Shown: positions 1 to 7,505 of the stretch, piece after piece
Position numbering within the stretch: the stretch's first letter is position 1
Layout: every line of letters begins with the position of its first letter
Origin: UBA9926 sp913052075
Lineage (GTDB): Bacteria; Pseudomonadota; Gammaproteobacteria; Pseudomonadales; Azotimanducaceae
Direction: 5' to 3'
Assembly: GCA_913052075.1 (NCBI GenBank)
Contig: CAJXDD010000039.1
Coordinates: 1-15,897 of the forward strand
Length of the DNA stretch: 15,897 nucleotides
Notes under the pieces: generated by a model
Databases searched by the model: none
The model's input: the letters and a program-made list of their open reading frames with translations, nothing else
What the model was told of the DNA's origin: nothing
Made by a program: the position numbers and the translations under genes

Positions 1-2
1 AT

Positions 3-287
3 GGCAGCTATCTCATGGCAATGCGCGAGCCCGCTCAATCTTCATCGCCTCACTTTCGCCTGCTGTGGTGGAACAACTGTCGAGCATTGCTCGAGGAGAG
101 GAGGATTACACCGCCCAATAGCGTTCCCAGTGACCTCCTAGTTGCGACCCTACGTGGCAAGGAGTGTCTAGCGATCTCTGGCGATCTGGATGTCGCACTC
201 ACCATCAGCGCTCCAAGCCAGCCAACAGAGACCCATCTCGCACTCGAGCTACTGGCCGACCCACTGCTGTGGGAGGCGCTGTCTTAG
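3..287 (+). CDS. Unrecognised protein, C-terminal part (runs in from left edge)
   Basis: An open frame continues without a stop from the left edge to a TAG at 285-287, so the true start probably lies outside the window; the first in-frame ATG inside is at 15. About 94 residues are visible. They contain a Trp-rich patch (LLWWNNCRALLEE, about residues 17-29 counted from the ATG) and end in a leucine-rich amphipathic stretch, LALELLADPLLWEALS. Composition looks like a soluble protein. There is no signal peptide, membrane span or motif I recognise. The next gene on the same strand starts 132 bases downstream behind its own ribosome site, so no coupling is implied. It could also be a chance open frame; I do not assign a function. 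Confidence 0.35.
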   Translation, partial: GSYLMAMREPAQSSSPHFRLLWWNNCRALLEERRITPPNSVPSDLLVATLRGKECLAISGDLDVALTISAPSQPTETHLALELLADPLLWEALS

Positions 288-419
288 CCAGTTGCTTCCA
301 CCCCATCGCCAGGTCAGGAATGCCAGGTCGGTTCGCACGGCCAGCCTAGTTTGACCGCGAAAGCGCCTATGGTAGCCTCCTTGCATTGAACTAATTCCTG
401 CAAAAAATACGGAGCCACT

Positions 420-1619
420 ATGGATCTTTCCTACGGCCAAGAATACGAGACGTTCCGATCAGAGGTAAAAGGCTTTTTGGATCAATACGCAGATCGGCAA
501 CCCAAAGCCGGTTCCGGACCGCGCAGCGACGCCACTAAAGAATGGCAAAAACTTCTCATTGAACATGGCTACCATTCGCGAACCATTCCCAAAGAGTACG
601 GCGGCTATGGCGCGACACCCGACATCCTGAAGTCGCGAATCATTGCCGAAGAATTTAGCAACGCCCAGGTCAATACCGGCTTTAGCGGCCAGGGCATTAG
701 CATGCTGACACCCGTGCTGTTGGAAATGGGTACCGAAGAGCAAAAGCAAACGTTTATCAAGCCCACTATCGAAGCAGACATGATCTGGTGTCAGGGTTAT
801 TCAGAACCCGGTGCCGGCAGTGACCTTGCCAGCCTCACGACTAAAGCCGAACTCGACGGGGATGAATGGGTGATCAACGGCCAAAAGATTTGGACGAGCA
901 CGGCCCATCTAGCTGATTGGATTTTCTGCCTGGTCCGAACCGAACCGGAGGCGCCAAAACATCAAGGTATTTCCTTTTTGCTCTTCAGAATGGACACACC
1001 GGGGATTGAGGTTAGGCCCCTCGTCGACATGACTGGTAACGCAAACTTCAACGAAGTGTTTTTCACGGATGTGCGCGTTCCCAAGCACCAAATCGTCGGG
1101 CAGCGCGGTCAGGGCTGGCGGGTTGCCAACGCAATCCTTGGTCATGAGCGCGGCTCGCTTGCGCCTCCAGACGCAGCCATGTCGAGACTGAACGGTGTGA
1201 TCAAACTGATGCGAGAAGAAACGATCAATGGCGAGCGGGTTATTGATAACCCTGTATTCCGGGACCGACTCATGAAGCTTCAAGGCCGAGTGCTCGCCAT
1301 GCAGTACAACGATATGCGTCTGCTATCGGCGAACATCAACAAAAATCAAGACGTACGGTTAGCCGGCATGATTGTGAAGCTGCTGGGGACTGAGCTGCGC
1401 CACGAGATCGAATGCCTTGGAATCGATGTCATGGGCGAGATCGGTGTCAGTTACGGCGACAATCCGTATCTAAAGGGTAATGGGTCGTGGCAATACCAAT
1501 ACATGTACTACCTTGGTCTCATTATCGGTGGGGGCACTTCCCAAATTCAGAAAAACATCATTAGCGAGCGCGGCTTGGGCATGCCTAAAGAGCCCAAATT
1601 TGCGGCATCGGAGGCTTAA
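420..1619 (+). CDS. Acyl-CoA dehydrogenase, large (catalytic) subunit type
   Basis: A 399-residue FAD flavoenzyme of the acyl-CoA dehydrogenase family, which makes the trans-2 double bond in an acyl-CoA and passes electrons to ETF. N-terminal helical domain about 1-120; the flavin-contacting motif WCQGYSEPGAGSDLAS at 123-138 and KIWTSTAH at 156-163 open the middle beta domain; C-terminal helical domain about 230-390, ending GGGTSQIQKNIISERGLG. The medium-chain-type catalytic Glu, which would sit just before GT, is Gly371 here. Glu243 in GHERGS lines up with the alternative helix-G glutamate of isovaleryl-CoA and steroid-type enzymes and is the likely base. The ATG has GGAG five bases upstream. 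The stop TAA directly touches the ATG of the second dehydrogenase, which suggests one heteromeric enzyme (as in pimeloyl-CoA or steroid side-chain dehydrogenases). Substrate unknown. Confidence 0.93.
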   Translation: MDLSYGQEYETFRSEVKGFLDQYADRQPKAGSGPRSDATKEWQKLLIEHGYHSRTIPKEYGGYGATPDILKSRIIAEEFSNAQVNTGFSGQGISMLTPVLLEMGTEEQKQTFIKPTIEADMIWCQGYSEPGAGSDLASLTTKAELDGDEWVINGQKIWTSTAHLADWIFCLVRTEPEAPKHQGISFLLFRMDTPGIEVRPLVDMTGNANFNEVFFTDVRVPKHQIVGQRGQGWRVANAILGHERGSLAPPDAAMSRLNGVIKLMREETINGERVIDNPVFRDRLMKLQGRVLAMQYNDMRLLSANINKNQDVRLAGMIVKLLGTELRHEIECLGIDVMGEIGVSYGDNPYLKGNGSWQYQYMYYLGLIIGGGTSQIQKNIISERGLGMPKEPKFAASEA

Positions 1620-2678
1620 ATGGAATTCGGACTTTCGCAGGATCAAATATTGCTTCAAGACAGCGTGAAAAAATTCCTGACAACCGAGGCACCGCTGGAT
1701 CTCGTGCGAGGTATTGCTGCCAAGGAGCAAACGGATGCAGCTGTATGGCAAGGCCTCATTGACCTAGGCATTGCGGGCTTACTCATCCCCGAAGCGCAGG
1801 GAGGCGTCGGTCTCGGCATGTTAGATGCAGTGGTCGTCGCCGAAGCATTGGGCTACGCCATTTGCCCAGGTCCCTACCTTAGCAGTGCGATCATGGCCGC
1901 AAGGTACTTAACGGAAGCCGGAGCGAGCGAGCTACTACCAGGAATTGCTGCAGGAACCACCCGAGTCGGTGTCGCGTTTGCGGCGGCGACGGGCGCTAGA
2001 TCAGACACGAACATCGAAGCAACTGGGACGACCTTAAGCGGGTCATCCCTTTTTGCCCTCGACGCTGATGCTCACGGCTATTTGGTCGCTACGAAAGACA
2101 AATGCGTTTACTACGTTGAAGCTGACGCGCTCGCCCGTCGGACACTAACGACCATTGATTGCACACGAACGATTTGCGAGCTGACGTTTGATCAGTCAGC
2201 AGCTTCTCTGATTTCCGATGACGCCTCAGTTCTTGATTCAACACTGTATGCCGGAAGGGCCATTCAAGCCTCCGACACACTGGGCGCGTCTCAATGCATG
2301 CTTGACCAAGCCGTGAGTTATTCGCTCGACCGCAAGCAATTCAATCGGGCTATTGGCTCGTTTCAGGCCGTTAAGCACATGTGTGCCGAGATGGCCTCGC
2401 AGCTCGAACCTTGTCGAGCCTTTGTTTGGTATGCTGGCCACGCTTTCGATGACGCGCCGGATGAGGCTGGTCTGACGGCATGCCACGCCAAGGCGCACCT
2501 TGCAGAAGTCGGCCAGTTTGTTGCAAAAACCAGCACCGAAGTTCATGGCGGCATGGGGTTTACAGATTTAGTTGGGCTGCACTATTGGTTTAAACGGGTC
2601 GGTTTTAATCGCCAGTTGCTAGGCTCACCGGAAGCCGTTCGAGAAGAAGCAGCGAATCTGCAGGCGCTATGCGTTTAA
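1620..2678 (+). CDS. Acyl-CoA dehydrogenase, small (partner) subunit type
   Basis: A 352-residue acyl-CoA dehydrogenase homologue, shorter than the usual 380-400. It has the N-terminal helical domain (start FGLSQDQILLQDSVKKFL), a shrunken middle domain with no SEPGAGSD-like flavin motif, and a good C-terminal domain with DRKQFNRAIGSFQAVKH (237-253), which in the family contacts the flavin across the subunit interface, and EVHGGMGFT (307-315). Neither of the two known positions for the catalytic Glu is filled: helix G reads GRAIQASDTLG and there is no GTxxIQ motif. This is the pattern of the non-catalytic partner in alpha2-beta2 acyl-CoA dehydrogenases, inferred here to pair with the gene just upstream. 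The ATG follows the upstream TAA with no gap; GGAGG lies five bases ahead, inside the last codons of the upstream gene. Nothing nearby shows the substrate. Confidence 0.9.
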   Translation: MEFGLSQDQILLQDSVKKFLTTEAPLDLVRGIAAKEQTDAAVWQGLIDLGIAGLLIPEAQGGVGLGMLDAVVVAEALGYAICPGPYLSSAIMAARYLTEAGASELLPGIAAGTTRVGVAFAAATGARSDTNIEATGTTLSGSSLFALDADAHGYLVATKDKCVYYVEADALARRTLTTIDCTRTICELTFDQSAASLISDDASVLDSTLYAGRAIQASDTLGASQCMLDQAVSYSLDRKQFNRAIGSFQAVKHMCAEMASQLEPCRAFVWYAGHAFDDAPDEAGLTACHAKAHLAEVGQFVAKTSTEVHGGMGFTDLVGLHYWFKRVGFNRQLLGSPEAVREEAANLQALCV

Positions 2679-2822
2679 ATTAGCACGTAGATCAGCGCTT
2701 AAATTTAGACTTAACGATGCGCTACACAAGGTGTCTCTGACAGCCTCAGGCTTCAACCAATTTAAGCTAGCCTAGCCGTTCGCGAGCCGTCAGCGGGATG
2801 CTGTTAACTATTTTTGTGAGAG

Positions 2823-3169
2823 TTGTTGCAGTTGGGTTTTCGATTTTCGTCTTTGCTCGGGAAGGCCATCGGGTTAAGCGCTGTGTTGTCGATCACCGCC
2901 GGTATAACTTTGTCCATCATTGCTTTTCTTCAGACCTTTGAGCTCGAAAATAGATCGTTTGAGTCGGCCTCGATGACTGAACTGAAGCGCATCCCACAAG
3001 CGGCCGCGCTAGTCGGAGAGCGATCCGATGCGGATTAGGCCTTAGCGTGGTTTACGGCTTCATCGTCCGATCTGAGGGACACATCAACCTCGACTCCACG
3101 CCAGGTGAAGGAACTACCGTCGACCTCTAGCTGCCCTCAAGCGAAACCGCACAAAAAGCGGCTCCATAG
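2823..3169 (+). pseudogene. Decayed sensor histidine kinase (internal deletion, frame change, nonsense codon)
   Basis: Two remnants of one kinase gene appear to be joined. The first, 2823-3038, can be read from a TTG for 71 residues. It has a basic start (LGFRFSSLLGKAIG) and a hydrophobic membrane helix (about residues 12-36, LSAVLSITAGITLSIIAFL), as in the N-terminus of membrane sensors, then stops at TAG. The second, about 3032-3127 in another frame, reads GLGLSVVYGFIVRSEGHINL followed by DSTPGEGTTVDL, a clear G2 box and last strands of a HATPase_c domain. A TAG at 3128-3130 replaces the residue normally found before the closing LP, and the frame runs on to a TAG at 3167-3169. The periplasmic sensor, HisKA, N and G1 regions are missing. 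No start with a good ribosome site is seen. That both pieces came from one gene is inference; the kinase origin of the second is strong. Confidence 0.72.
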
Positions 3170-3310
3170 GCAATCCGAGATCAGGTAGCGGAGACGGGGG
3201 TTTGAAGGAACGCGCTCCTTCGTCGCCCTTCAGCAGCTTATCGTCAAAAGTGATGGTCACACTGAGAATTAACTGGAACAACCAGAAGTAAAAAGGCTAA
3301 GGTTCCCGCT

Positions 3311-3337
3311 ATGAAAGTTCGGTGTCACAACCCATGA
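3311..3337 (+). CDS. Possible 8-residue leader peptide MKVRCHNP
   Basis: ATG at 3311 is preceded by TAAGG at 3298-3302 with an 8-base gap, the best ribosome site in this upstream region. The frame is MKVRCHNP and its TGA at 3335-3337 overlaps the ATG of the hydrolase (3334) as ATGA. This arrangement is typical of translational coupling. The peptide has no membrane or attenuator-like run of one amino acid. It could equally be chance, with the hydrolase starting at GTG 3322. Confidence 0.3.
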   Translation: MKVRCHNP

Positions 3338-4830
3338 CCGCTGTCGTTCGCGCACAACAACACCTAAAAATCAGCCTTTTGATCATCGGCTTTTCCCTCG
3401 CCTCCGTGCACGGGGTAGTTACCTACGCATCCTGTGAGGACAAAGACGCGGAAGCTTTGAAGCGGATTGATGAGGACGCAATCTGCGAATTGATCACGGT
3501 GCCGCTTGATCATAATGACCCGGATGGCGCGACGATTGACTTAAGACTCATCACGTTGCCTGCGACCTCAAGAAATCCAGCAGCTGACCCCATGGTGTTT
3601 CTGGCAGGTGGGCCAGGACAGTCCGCCATCCAAGCCGCTCCGTTTTGGCTACGATCACACCAGGCGTTGCGCTCAGACAGAACCTTCATTTTTCTCGACC
3701 AACGTGGAACCGGTGGCTCGGCTTCACTCGCTTGTGCAGATGATCTAGAGCCGTTGTTTGCCAAAGATTTTGAATGGTGGATGACCCAAGAAGCAGCGAT
3801 TGAAGCGCAACAGGAGGGGCTAAAAGCCTGTCTCGAAAAGCTGCCTTACTCGCCCTCCCACTTCACCACCGCCGCGGCCGTTCACGATCTCGCTGCAGTG
3901 CTCGATCATCTCGGTGTGGCGAGGGCCAACCTTTTCGGTGTGTCTTATGGCACTCGCATCGCGCTCGCATTTCTTCGTGAGCACGAGAACCGTGTTCGCT
4001 CTGTTCTCTTGGATGCGGTGGCTCCACACAGCATGGTGATTCCCGCCCGAGTGGCTGAGGACGCGAAAGCAGCGCTCGATCATGTCTTCTCTGCTTGCGA
4101 TAAAAGCACCGCCTGCAGTGAGCGCTTCCCCGATCTACAGGCAACCCTAGAAGTCGCACGGCAACAACTTGAGGCGGCCAGTGGACCAATCAGCGTGGTC
4201 GACCCCCTGACGGGCGAGACCGTTGAATTTGCTACGTGGCCAGACATGCTTAGCAATATCCTGAGAGCCGGGCTCTATAGCCGCGAACTCATCCGACTAT
4301 TTCCTCTCGCAATCGAACGCGGCAGCCGCGGTCAATTCGATTCACTTATTACGATTGCGTCCATGCTGGCGCAGGAATCGCCTCACGATTTATCTTTAGG
4401 GATGATGGCGTCGGTACTCTGTGCCGAGGATATGAGGCGACTTCCGCCTTCGGATGAGTTTGCAAAGCGCAATCCACTCATTGATAGCATGGCACCCATC
4501 TGTGAGTTTTGGCCTAGTGAACCCGCGGCCGAGCATCTTTTTGAGCCAGTTAAGAGTGACGTACCTGCGCTACTCCTTTCCGGTCAGTTTGATCCCATCA
4601 CCCCACCTCAGTACGCGGTCGCTATCGAACCAAATCTTTCGCGCTCCCACCATGTGATTATTCCAGGCGGGGCCCACGGCGTGTCAGGGCTGGGCTGCAT
4701 CCCAGAGGTCATTGAGTCCTTTGTTGCCGATCCGGCTAATCAGAACTTGGGCATCGACTGCACGGACGATATTCACATCGCCCCTTTCTTCTTATCGCCG
4801 TCGGGCGCCTTTGGAGGTGCCTATGATTGA
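3334..4830 (+). CDS. Exported alpha/beta hydrolase, tripeptidyl-aminopeptidase-like (peptidase family S33 type)
   Basis: A serine hydrolase of 498 residues from this ATG; an in-frame GTG at 3322 would add four. A basic N-terminus and hydrophobic core (LKISLLIIGFSLAS, about 12-25) form a signal peptide, with likely cleavage near TYAS/C, so it should act in the periplasm or outside. Fold motifs follow in order: FLAGGPGQ (about 89-96), the oxyanion-hole loop of prolyl/tripeptidyl peptidases; DQRGTGGS (122-129); nucleophile elbow GVSYG with Ser204; acid Asp420 in SGQFDPITPP; His448 in GGAHG. The C-terminal part matches the TAP-like domain found in secreted aminopeptidases. Several Cys pairs suit an oxidising compartment. 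Release of N-terminal peptides is the likely activity, but esterase activity is not excluded. Its last 8 bases overlap the NatA gene, so it is the first gene of an operon with an exporter. Confidence 0.9.
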   Translation: MTAVVRAQQHLKISLLIIGFSLASVHGVVTYASCEDKDAEALKRIDEDAICELITVPLDHNDPDGATIDLRLITLPATSRNPAADPMVFLAGGPGQSAIQAAPFWLRSHQALRSDRTFIFLDQRGTGGSASLACADDLEPLFAKDFEWWMTQEAAIEAQQEGLKACLEKLPYSPSHFTTAAAVHDLAAVLDHLGVARANLFGVSYGTRIALAFLREHENRVRSVLLDAVAPHSMVIPARVAEDAKAALDHVFSACDKSTACSERFPDLQATLEVARQQLEAASGPISVVDPLTGETVEFATWPDMLSNILRAGLYSRELIRLFPLAIERGSRGQFDSLITIASMLAQESPHDLSLGMMASVLCAEDMRRLPPSDEFAKRNPLIDSMAPICEFWPSEPAAEHLFEPVKSDVPALLLSGQFDPITPPQYAVAIEPNLSRSHHVIIPGGAHGVSGLGCIPEVIESFVADPANQNLGIDCTDDIHIAPFFLSPSGAFGGAYD

Positions 4831-5545
4831 GGCAAACGGTCTTAAGAAATCCTTCGGCGAGATAGAGGCAGTAACAGATGTGAGCTTTGCAGCGCAAGAC
4901 GGCCGAGTAACAGGTCTTCTCGGCCCAAACGGTGCAGGCAAGTCGACAACGCTGCGAATGATTTATGGCCTTTTGAAGCCTGATGCCGGTAATATTCGGA
5001 TCAATAGTACTGATGTCCATTCAGACCCGTTGCCAGCCAAGTCTCAGCTCGGGGTGCTCCCCGACGGGCACGGACTCTACGCAAGACTGACCGCTCGAGA
5101 GCACCTACTGTACTTCGGCGAGCTCCATGGGCTTGATCAAGTCAGCCGCGAGGCCCGCGCGCAATCTTTGATCGATCAACTCGATATGTCAGGTATCGCT
5201 GATCGCAAAGTCGAGGGATTCTCCCAAGGCGAGCGTATGAAAGTATGCCTCGGGCGTGCGCTCATTCATTCACCTCGAAATGTCGTTTTGGATGAACCCA
5301 CTAACGGGCTGGATGTTGCCAGCACAAGAAAAGTTCGTGAGATGATCAACCGACTGCGTGACGAGGGCCTTACGGTCTTGTTCTCTAGTCATCTAATGCA
5401 TGAAGTCAGTCGACTGTGCGATGACATAGTCATTATCAATCAGGGCAAGGTCATCGCGAGTGGCACGCCGGATGAAATCCGATCACAGGGAGGCAGTGAT
5501 CAGCTAGAAGACGCGTTTCTCAATCTGCTTGAGGCATCGATATGA
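4823..5545 (+). CDS. natA: ABC exporter ATP-binding protein, NatA type
   Basis: A 240-residue cytoplasmic ATPase. Walker A GPNGAGKST at 34-42; Walker B VVLDEP at 154-159; D-loop GLD 162-164; H-loop His190 in FSSHLMHE; signature SQGER at 134-138 in place of LSGGQ. The Q-loop reads LGVLPDGHGLYARLTAREHL, with Asp81 where many ABC ATPases have Gln. The SQG signature and LPD Q-loop are as I recall for the NatA group, which pairs with NatB permeases and was first described as a sodium exporter. ATG 4823 was chosen because GGAGGT lies four bases upstream and the protein then begins at the usual MIEANGLKKSFG. A longer frame back to 4712 only overlaps the hydrolase. Its TGA overlaps the ATG of the permease (ATGA). 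Transported substrate is not shown by the sequence. Confidence 0.93.
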   Translation: MIEANGLKKSFGEIEAVTDVSFAAQDGRVTGLLGPNGAGKSTTLRMIYGLLKPDAGNIRINSTDVHSDPLPAKSQLGVLPDGHGLYARLTAREHLLYFGELHGLDQVSREARAQSLIDQLDMSGIADRKVEGFSQGERMKVCLGRALIHSPRNVVLDEPTNGLDVASTRKVREMINRLRDEGLTVLFSSHLMHEVSRLCDDIVIINQGKVIASGTPDEIRSQGGSDQLEDAFLNLLEASI

Positions 5546-6717
5546 GCATTATGAGAATCGTTGCAAAAAAAGAATTTCGCGATGGCGTGAGAGATAAAAG
5601 GGCACTGCTTTCTGCGTTTTTCTTCCCCTTGAGTGCACCGCTTTTTATCTATTTTCTTCTCAACGCCGTCATCGAAATGAGCCAGGTCGATGAGACGGTC
5701 AGTGTTCCCATCTATGGCGCTGACGCAGCACCTGGACTCATTGCTTACCTCACTGAGGCGGGTATCGAGGTTGACCACCGCGATCCTCAAACACTCGGCG
5801 AGGTTAAATCCCAAGTCGCAAACCAGACGTTAGATTTCGCGCTGATGATTCCCGAAGACTTTCAAGACACCATGGCGTCATACCGACCACCTGATTTGCT
5901 AATTGTGTCTGACTCCTCACGGAATGATATAGCGGCCCAGGTAGGGCAACTGCGGCGAGTCTTAAATCAATATAACCAAGGGCTCATTAGTCTGCGCCTC
6001 ATCGCAAGAGGCGTATCCCCTAAGGTCACCATTGGCGCGCGACCGATCTCCATTGACGTCGCGTCCGACCAGAAACGGACGGCGAGCGTACTTAATTTCA
6101 TTCCCATTTACGTGCTGATGGCGGCCTTTGTCGCAGGCCTTGGCATCGCCATTGACGGAACCGCAGGTGAGCGGGAACGAAAAAGCTTGGAGCCGCTGCT
6201 CATCAACCCCATCCGGCCCATCGACATTATCTTTGGCAAGTGGTTCGCGTCAGGCACTTTTGCACTCCTAGGGATGCTAGCGACCCTCGTCTTATGCGTC
6301 GTCGCGATGTTCGCACTCCCGATAGAAGAAATAGGGTTATCGTTCGAGATTAGTACAAAGCAGGCCCTCGCGCTCTTGATGGTCAGCTTACCCGTTCCCT
6401 ATACCGCGGCTAGCCTGCAAATCCTTCTAGGGCTATTCGCCAAGAGTTTCAAAGACGCGCAATCTTATATCGGCATTTTAGTCATCTTGCCGATGGTCCC
6501 AGTCATCATTCGCCAGTTCATGCCTTTCGTCACCGAACCATGGATGGCAGGCATTCCCATCTTCGCGCAAAGTGTGTTGATGATGGATGTGCTAGCCGGC
6601 TCCGGGTACTCGTTTCTGAGCCTTGGCGTGGCGCTCGTCTCTGGCTTTGTTGCGAGCGCCCTTCTTTGCCTCGTGGCCGCCCGATTACTAACGACCGAGC
6701 GGATGATTCAAAGCTAA
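5542..6717 (+). CDS. natB: ABC-2 type exporter permease, NatB type
   Basis: A 391-residue inner-membrane permease, partner of the ATPase just upstream. A short cytoplasmic start (KKEFRDGVRDKRALLS) leads into a first membrane helix at about 21-43. A large extracytoplasmic domain follows at about 45-178, then five hydrophobic helices near 183-204, 236-258, 276-299, 309-328 and 357-382. The ABC-2 signature TAGERERKSLEPLL at 207-220 lies between helices 2 and 3, where these proteins contact the ATPase. The size and the big loop between helices 1 and 2 match NatB/YhaP-type permeases. Start and stop of neighbouring genes overlap as ATGA, so equal expression with NatA is likely. It is the last gene of the operon; a convergent gene ends 68 bases further on. 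Confidence 0.92.
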   Translation: MSIMRIVAKKEFRDGVRDKRALLSAFFFPLSAPLFIYFLLNAVIEMSQVDETVSVPIYGADAAPGLIAYLTEAGIEVDHRDPQTLGEVKSQVANQTLDFALMIPEDFQDTMASYRPPDLLIVSDSSRNDIAAQVGQLRRVLNQYNQGLISLRLIARGVSPKVTIGARPISIDVASDQKRTASVLNFIPIYVLMAAFVAGLGIAIDGTAGERERKSLEPLLINPIRPIDIIFGKWFASGTFALLGMLATLVLCVVAMFALPIEEIGLSFEISTKQALALLMVSLPVPYTAASLQILLGLFAKSFKDAQSYIGILVILPMVPVIIRQFMPFVTEPWMAGIPIFAQSVLMMDVLAGSGYSFLSLGVALVSGFVASALLCLVAARLLTTERMIQS

Positions 6718-6785
6718 CAATCCCATCCCCTAATGGCACTCGGCGCCAGACAGGTTTTCTCTATTAAAGGCAGCTGAATAGAAAA

Positions 6786-7169
6786 TTAGTTACCGGACGT
6801 TTCTGAGAGATTAGAGGGAGCCTCAGCAGTCTTCTTCTCGACCGCTCCGATCCCGCTTTCGCCAGGCTTCTCGGCTAACACTGGAGCTGATATCGAATCG
6901 TCTGGTTTCCCTAATGACATGCTTTGCTGCCCAGAATCAGGATCGCTTTTAGGGTTGGTGTCGATAGTAGATTGATCATCAAAAGGGCCCCTTTCGCGGG
7001 AGAAGGCTTCGGCCCCCGCACCCGATTGCGAACTGGCCTCAACCGGCGCTACAACACCTGGCCCATATTCTTTGCCCGGATCTGACCTAGGCGAGCTAAA
7101 TACCAAATAAAGCAGGACCATCCCAAGGGATATTCCTGCGCCTATCCAATATTGCAATCGATCCGACAC
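6786..7169 (-). CDS. Hypothetical single-pass membrane protein with low-complexity tail
   Basis: A 127-residue frame on the minus strand starting with GTG at 7169; an in-frame TGA lies five codons upstream, so the start cannot move far. Residues 7-26 (YWIGAGISLGMVLLYLVFSS) form one membrane helix after a short cytoplasmic start. The remaining 100 residues are rich in Ser, Gly, Pro, Glu and Asp, with no predicted fold visible, and should face the periplasm. No good ribosome site is seen before the GTG, which lowers confidence. It is convergent with the NatB permease and stands alone. I do not recognise a family. It could be a small membrane-anchored spacer or linker protein; a chance frame is possible but the clean helix at the N-terminus argues against it. 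Confidence 0.5.
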   Translation of the reverse strand: MSDRLQYWIGAGISLGMVLLYLVFSSPRSDPGKEYGPGVVAPVEASSQSGAGAEAFSRERGPFDDQSTIDTNPKSDPDSGQQSMSLGKPDDSISAPVLAEKPGESGIGAVEKKTAEAPSNLSETSGN

Positions 7170-7215
7170 GTTGATGATTATTCAGTTGTTTATAACCTAC
7201 AGATTTAACCACAGC

Positions 7216-7242
7216 GGCCTCCGTTGAAACGAGGCCCGGCCT
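7216..7242. repeat. Nested hairpin with alternative pairing
   Basis: GGCCT at 7216-7220, a bulged C, CGT at 7222-7224, loop TGAA, ACG at 7229-7231 and AGGCC at 7232-7236 form an 8-bp GC-rich stem. The 3' arm can instead pair with the next bases, AGGCC-C-GGCCT (7232-7242), so two structures compete. No U-tract follows on either strand, so it is not a plain terminator. On the minus strand it lies in the possible leader of the gene that starts at 7169. Confidence 0.4.
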
Positions 7243-7321
7243 TGTGAAGCAATCGGTATCAGCTCGCCCATTTGACCGATAACCGATGCGTTTCGTAGGG
7301 CGCAGTAGCAAACAACCTACT

Positions 7322-7358
7322 CTTCGACATTAATATCGACCTGTTAAGCGCGTCGCTA
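7322..7358. promoter_or_regulatory. Operator-like inverted repeats
   Basis: CTTCGAC at 7322-7328 is repeated inverted as GTCGAAG at 7352-7358 (7 of 7 bases, 23-base spacer). Overlapping the left arm is a 16-base near-palindrome, TCGACATTAATATCGA (7324-7339), 14 of 16 positions symmetric. Such sites are typical of dimeric repressor binding. The site lies about 210 bases before the gene at 7570 and about 150 before the minus-strand gene at 7169. No regulator gene is in the window. Confidence 0.35.
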
Positions 7359-7505
7359 TACGTCGAAGTTTGGTACAAAGTCCCCCTTCACTTTGAAACC
7401 GTCACTCATCCTTACATCAAAAATCTCGTGAAACAGAAACTAAAGATACGATGATTTTGATGAGATCAGAGCGTGTCGCACTCTGCGAGTCAGGCCTCGT
7501 TCCTC

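Noticed and set aside
351..378. TTGACC with TAGCCT as a promoter for the acyl-CoA dehydrogenase pair
   Set aside because: The spacing is acceptable (16) but the -10 match is only 3 of 6, too weak to call.
3204..3221. Hairpin GAAGGA-ACGCGC-TCCTTC after the kinase remnant
   Set aside because: A six-base stem with no T-run afterwards; not convincing as a terminator.
6733..6760. TGGC/GCCA stem before TTTTCTCT after natB
   Set aside because: Only four clean base pairs, and the T-run begins several bases after the stem; too weak for a terminator call.
7096..7311. 71-codon minus-strand frame upstream of the small membrane protein
   Set aside because: It overlaps the better candidate at 6786-7169 in another frame and has no domain, membrane helix or ribosome site.
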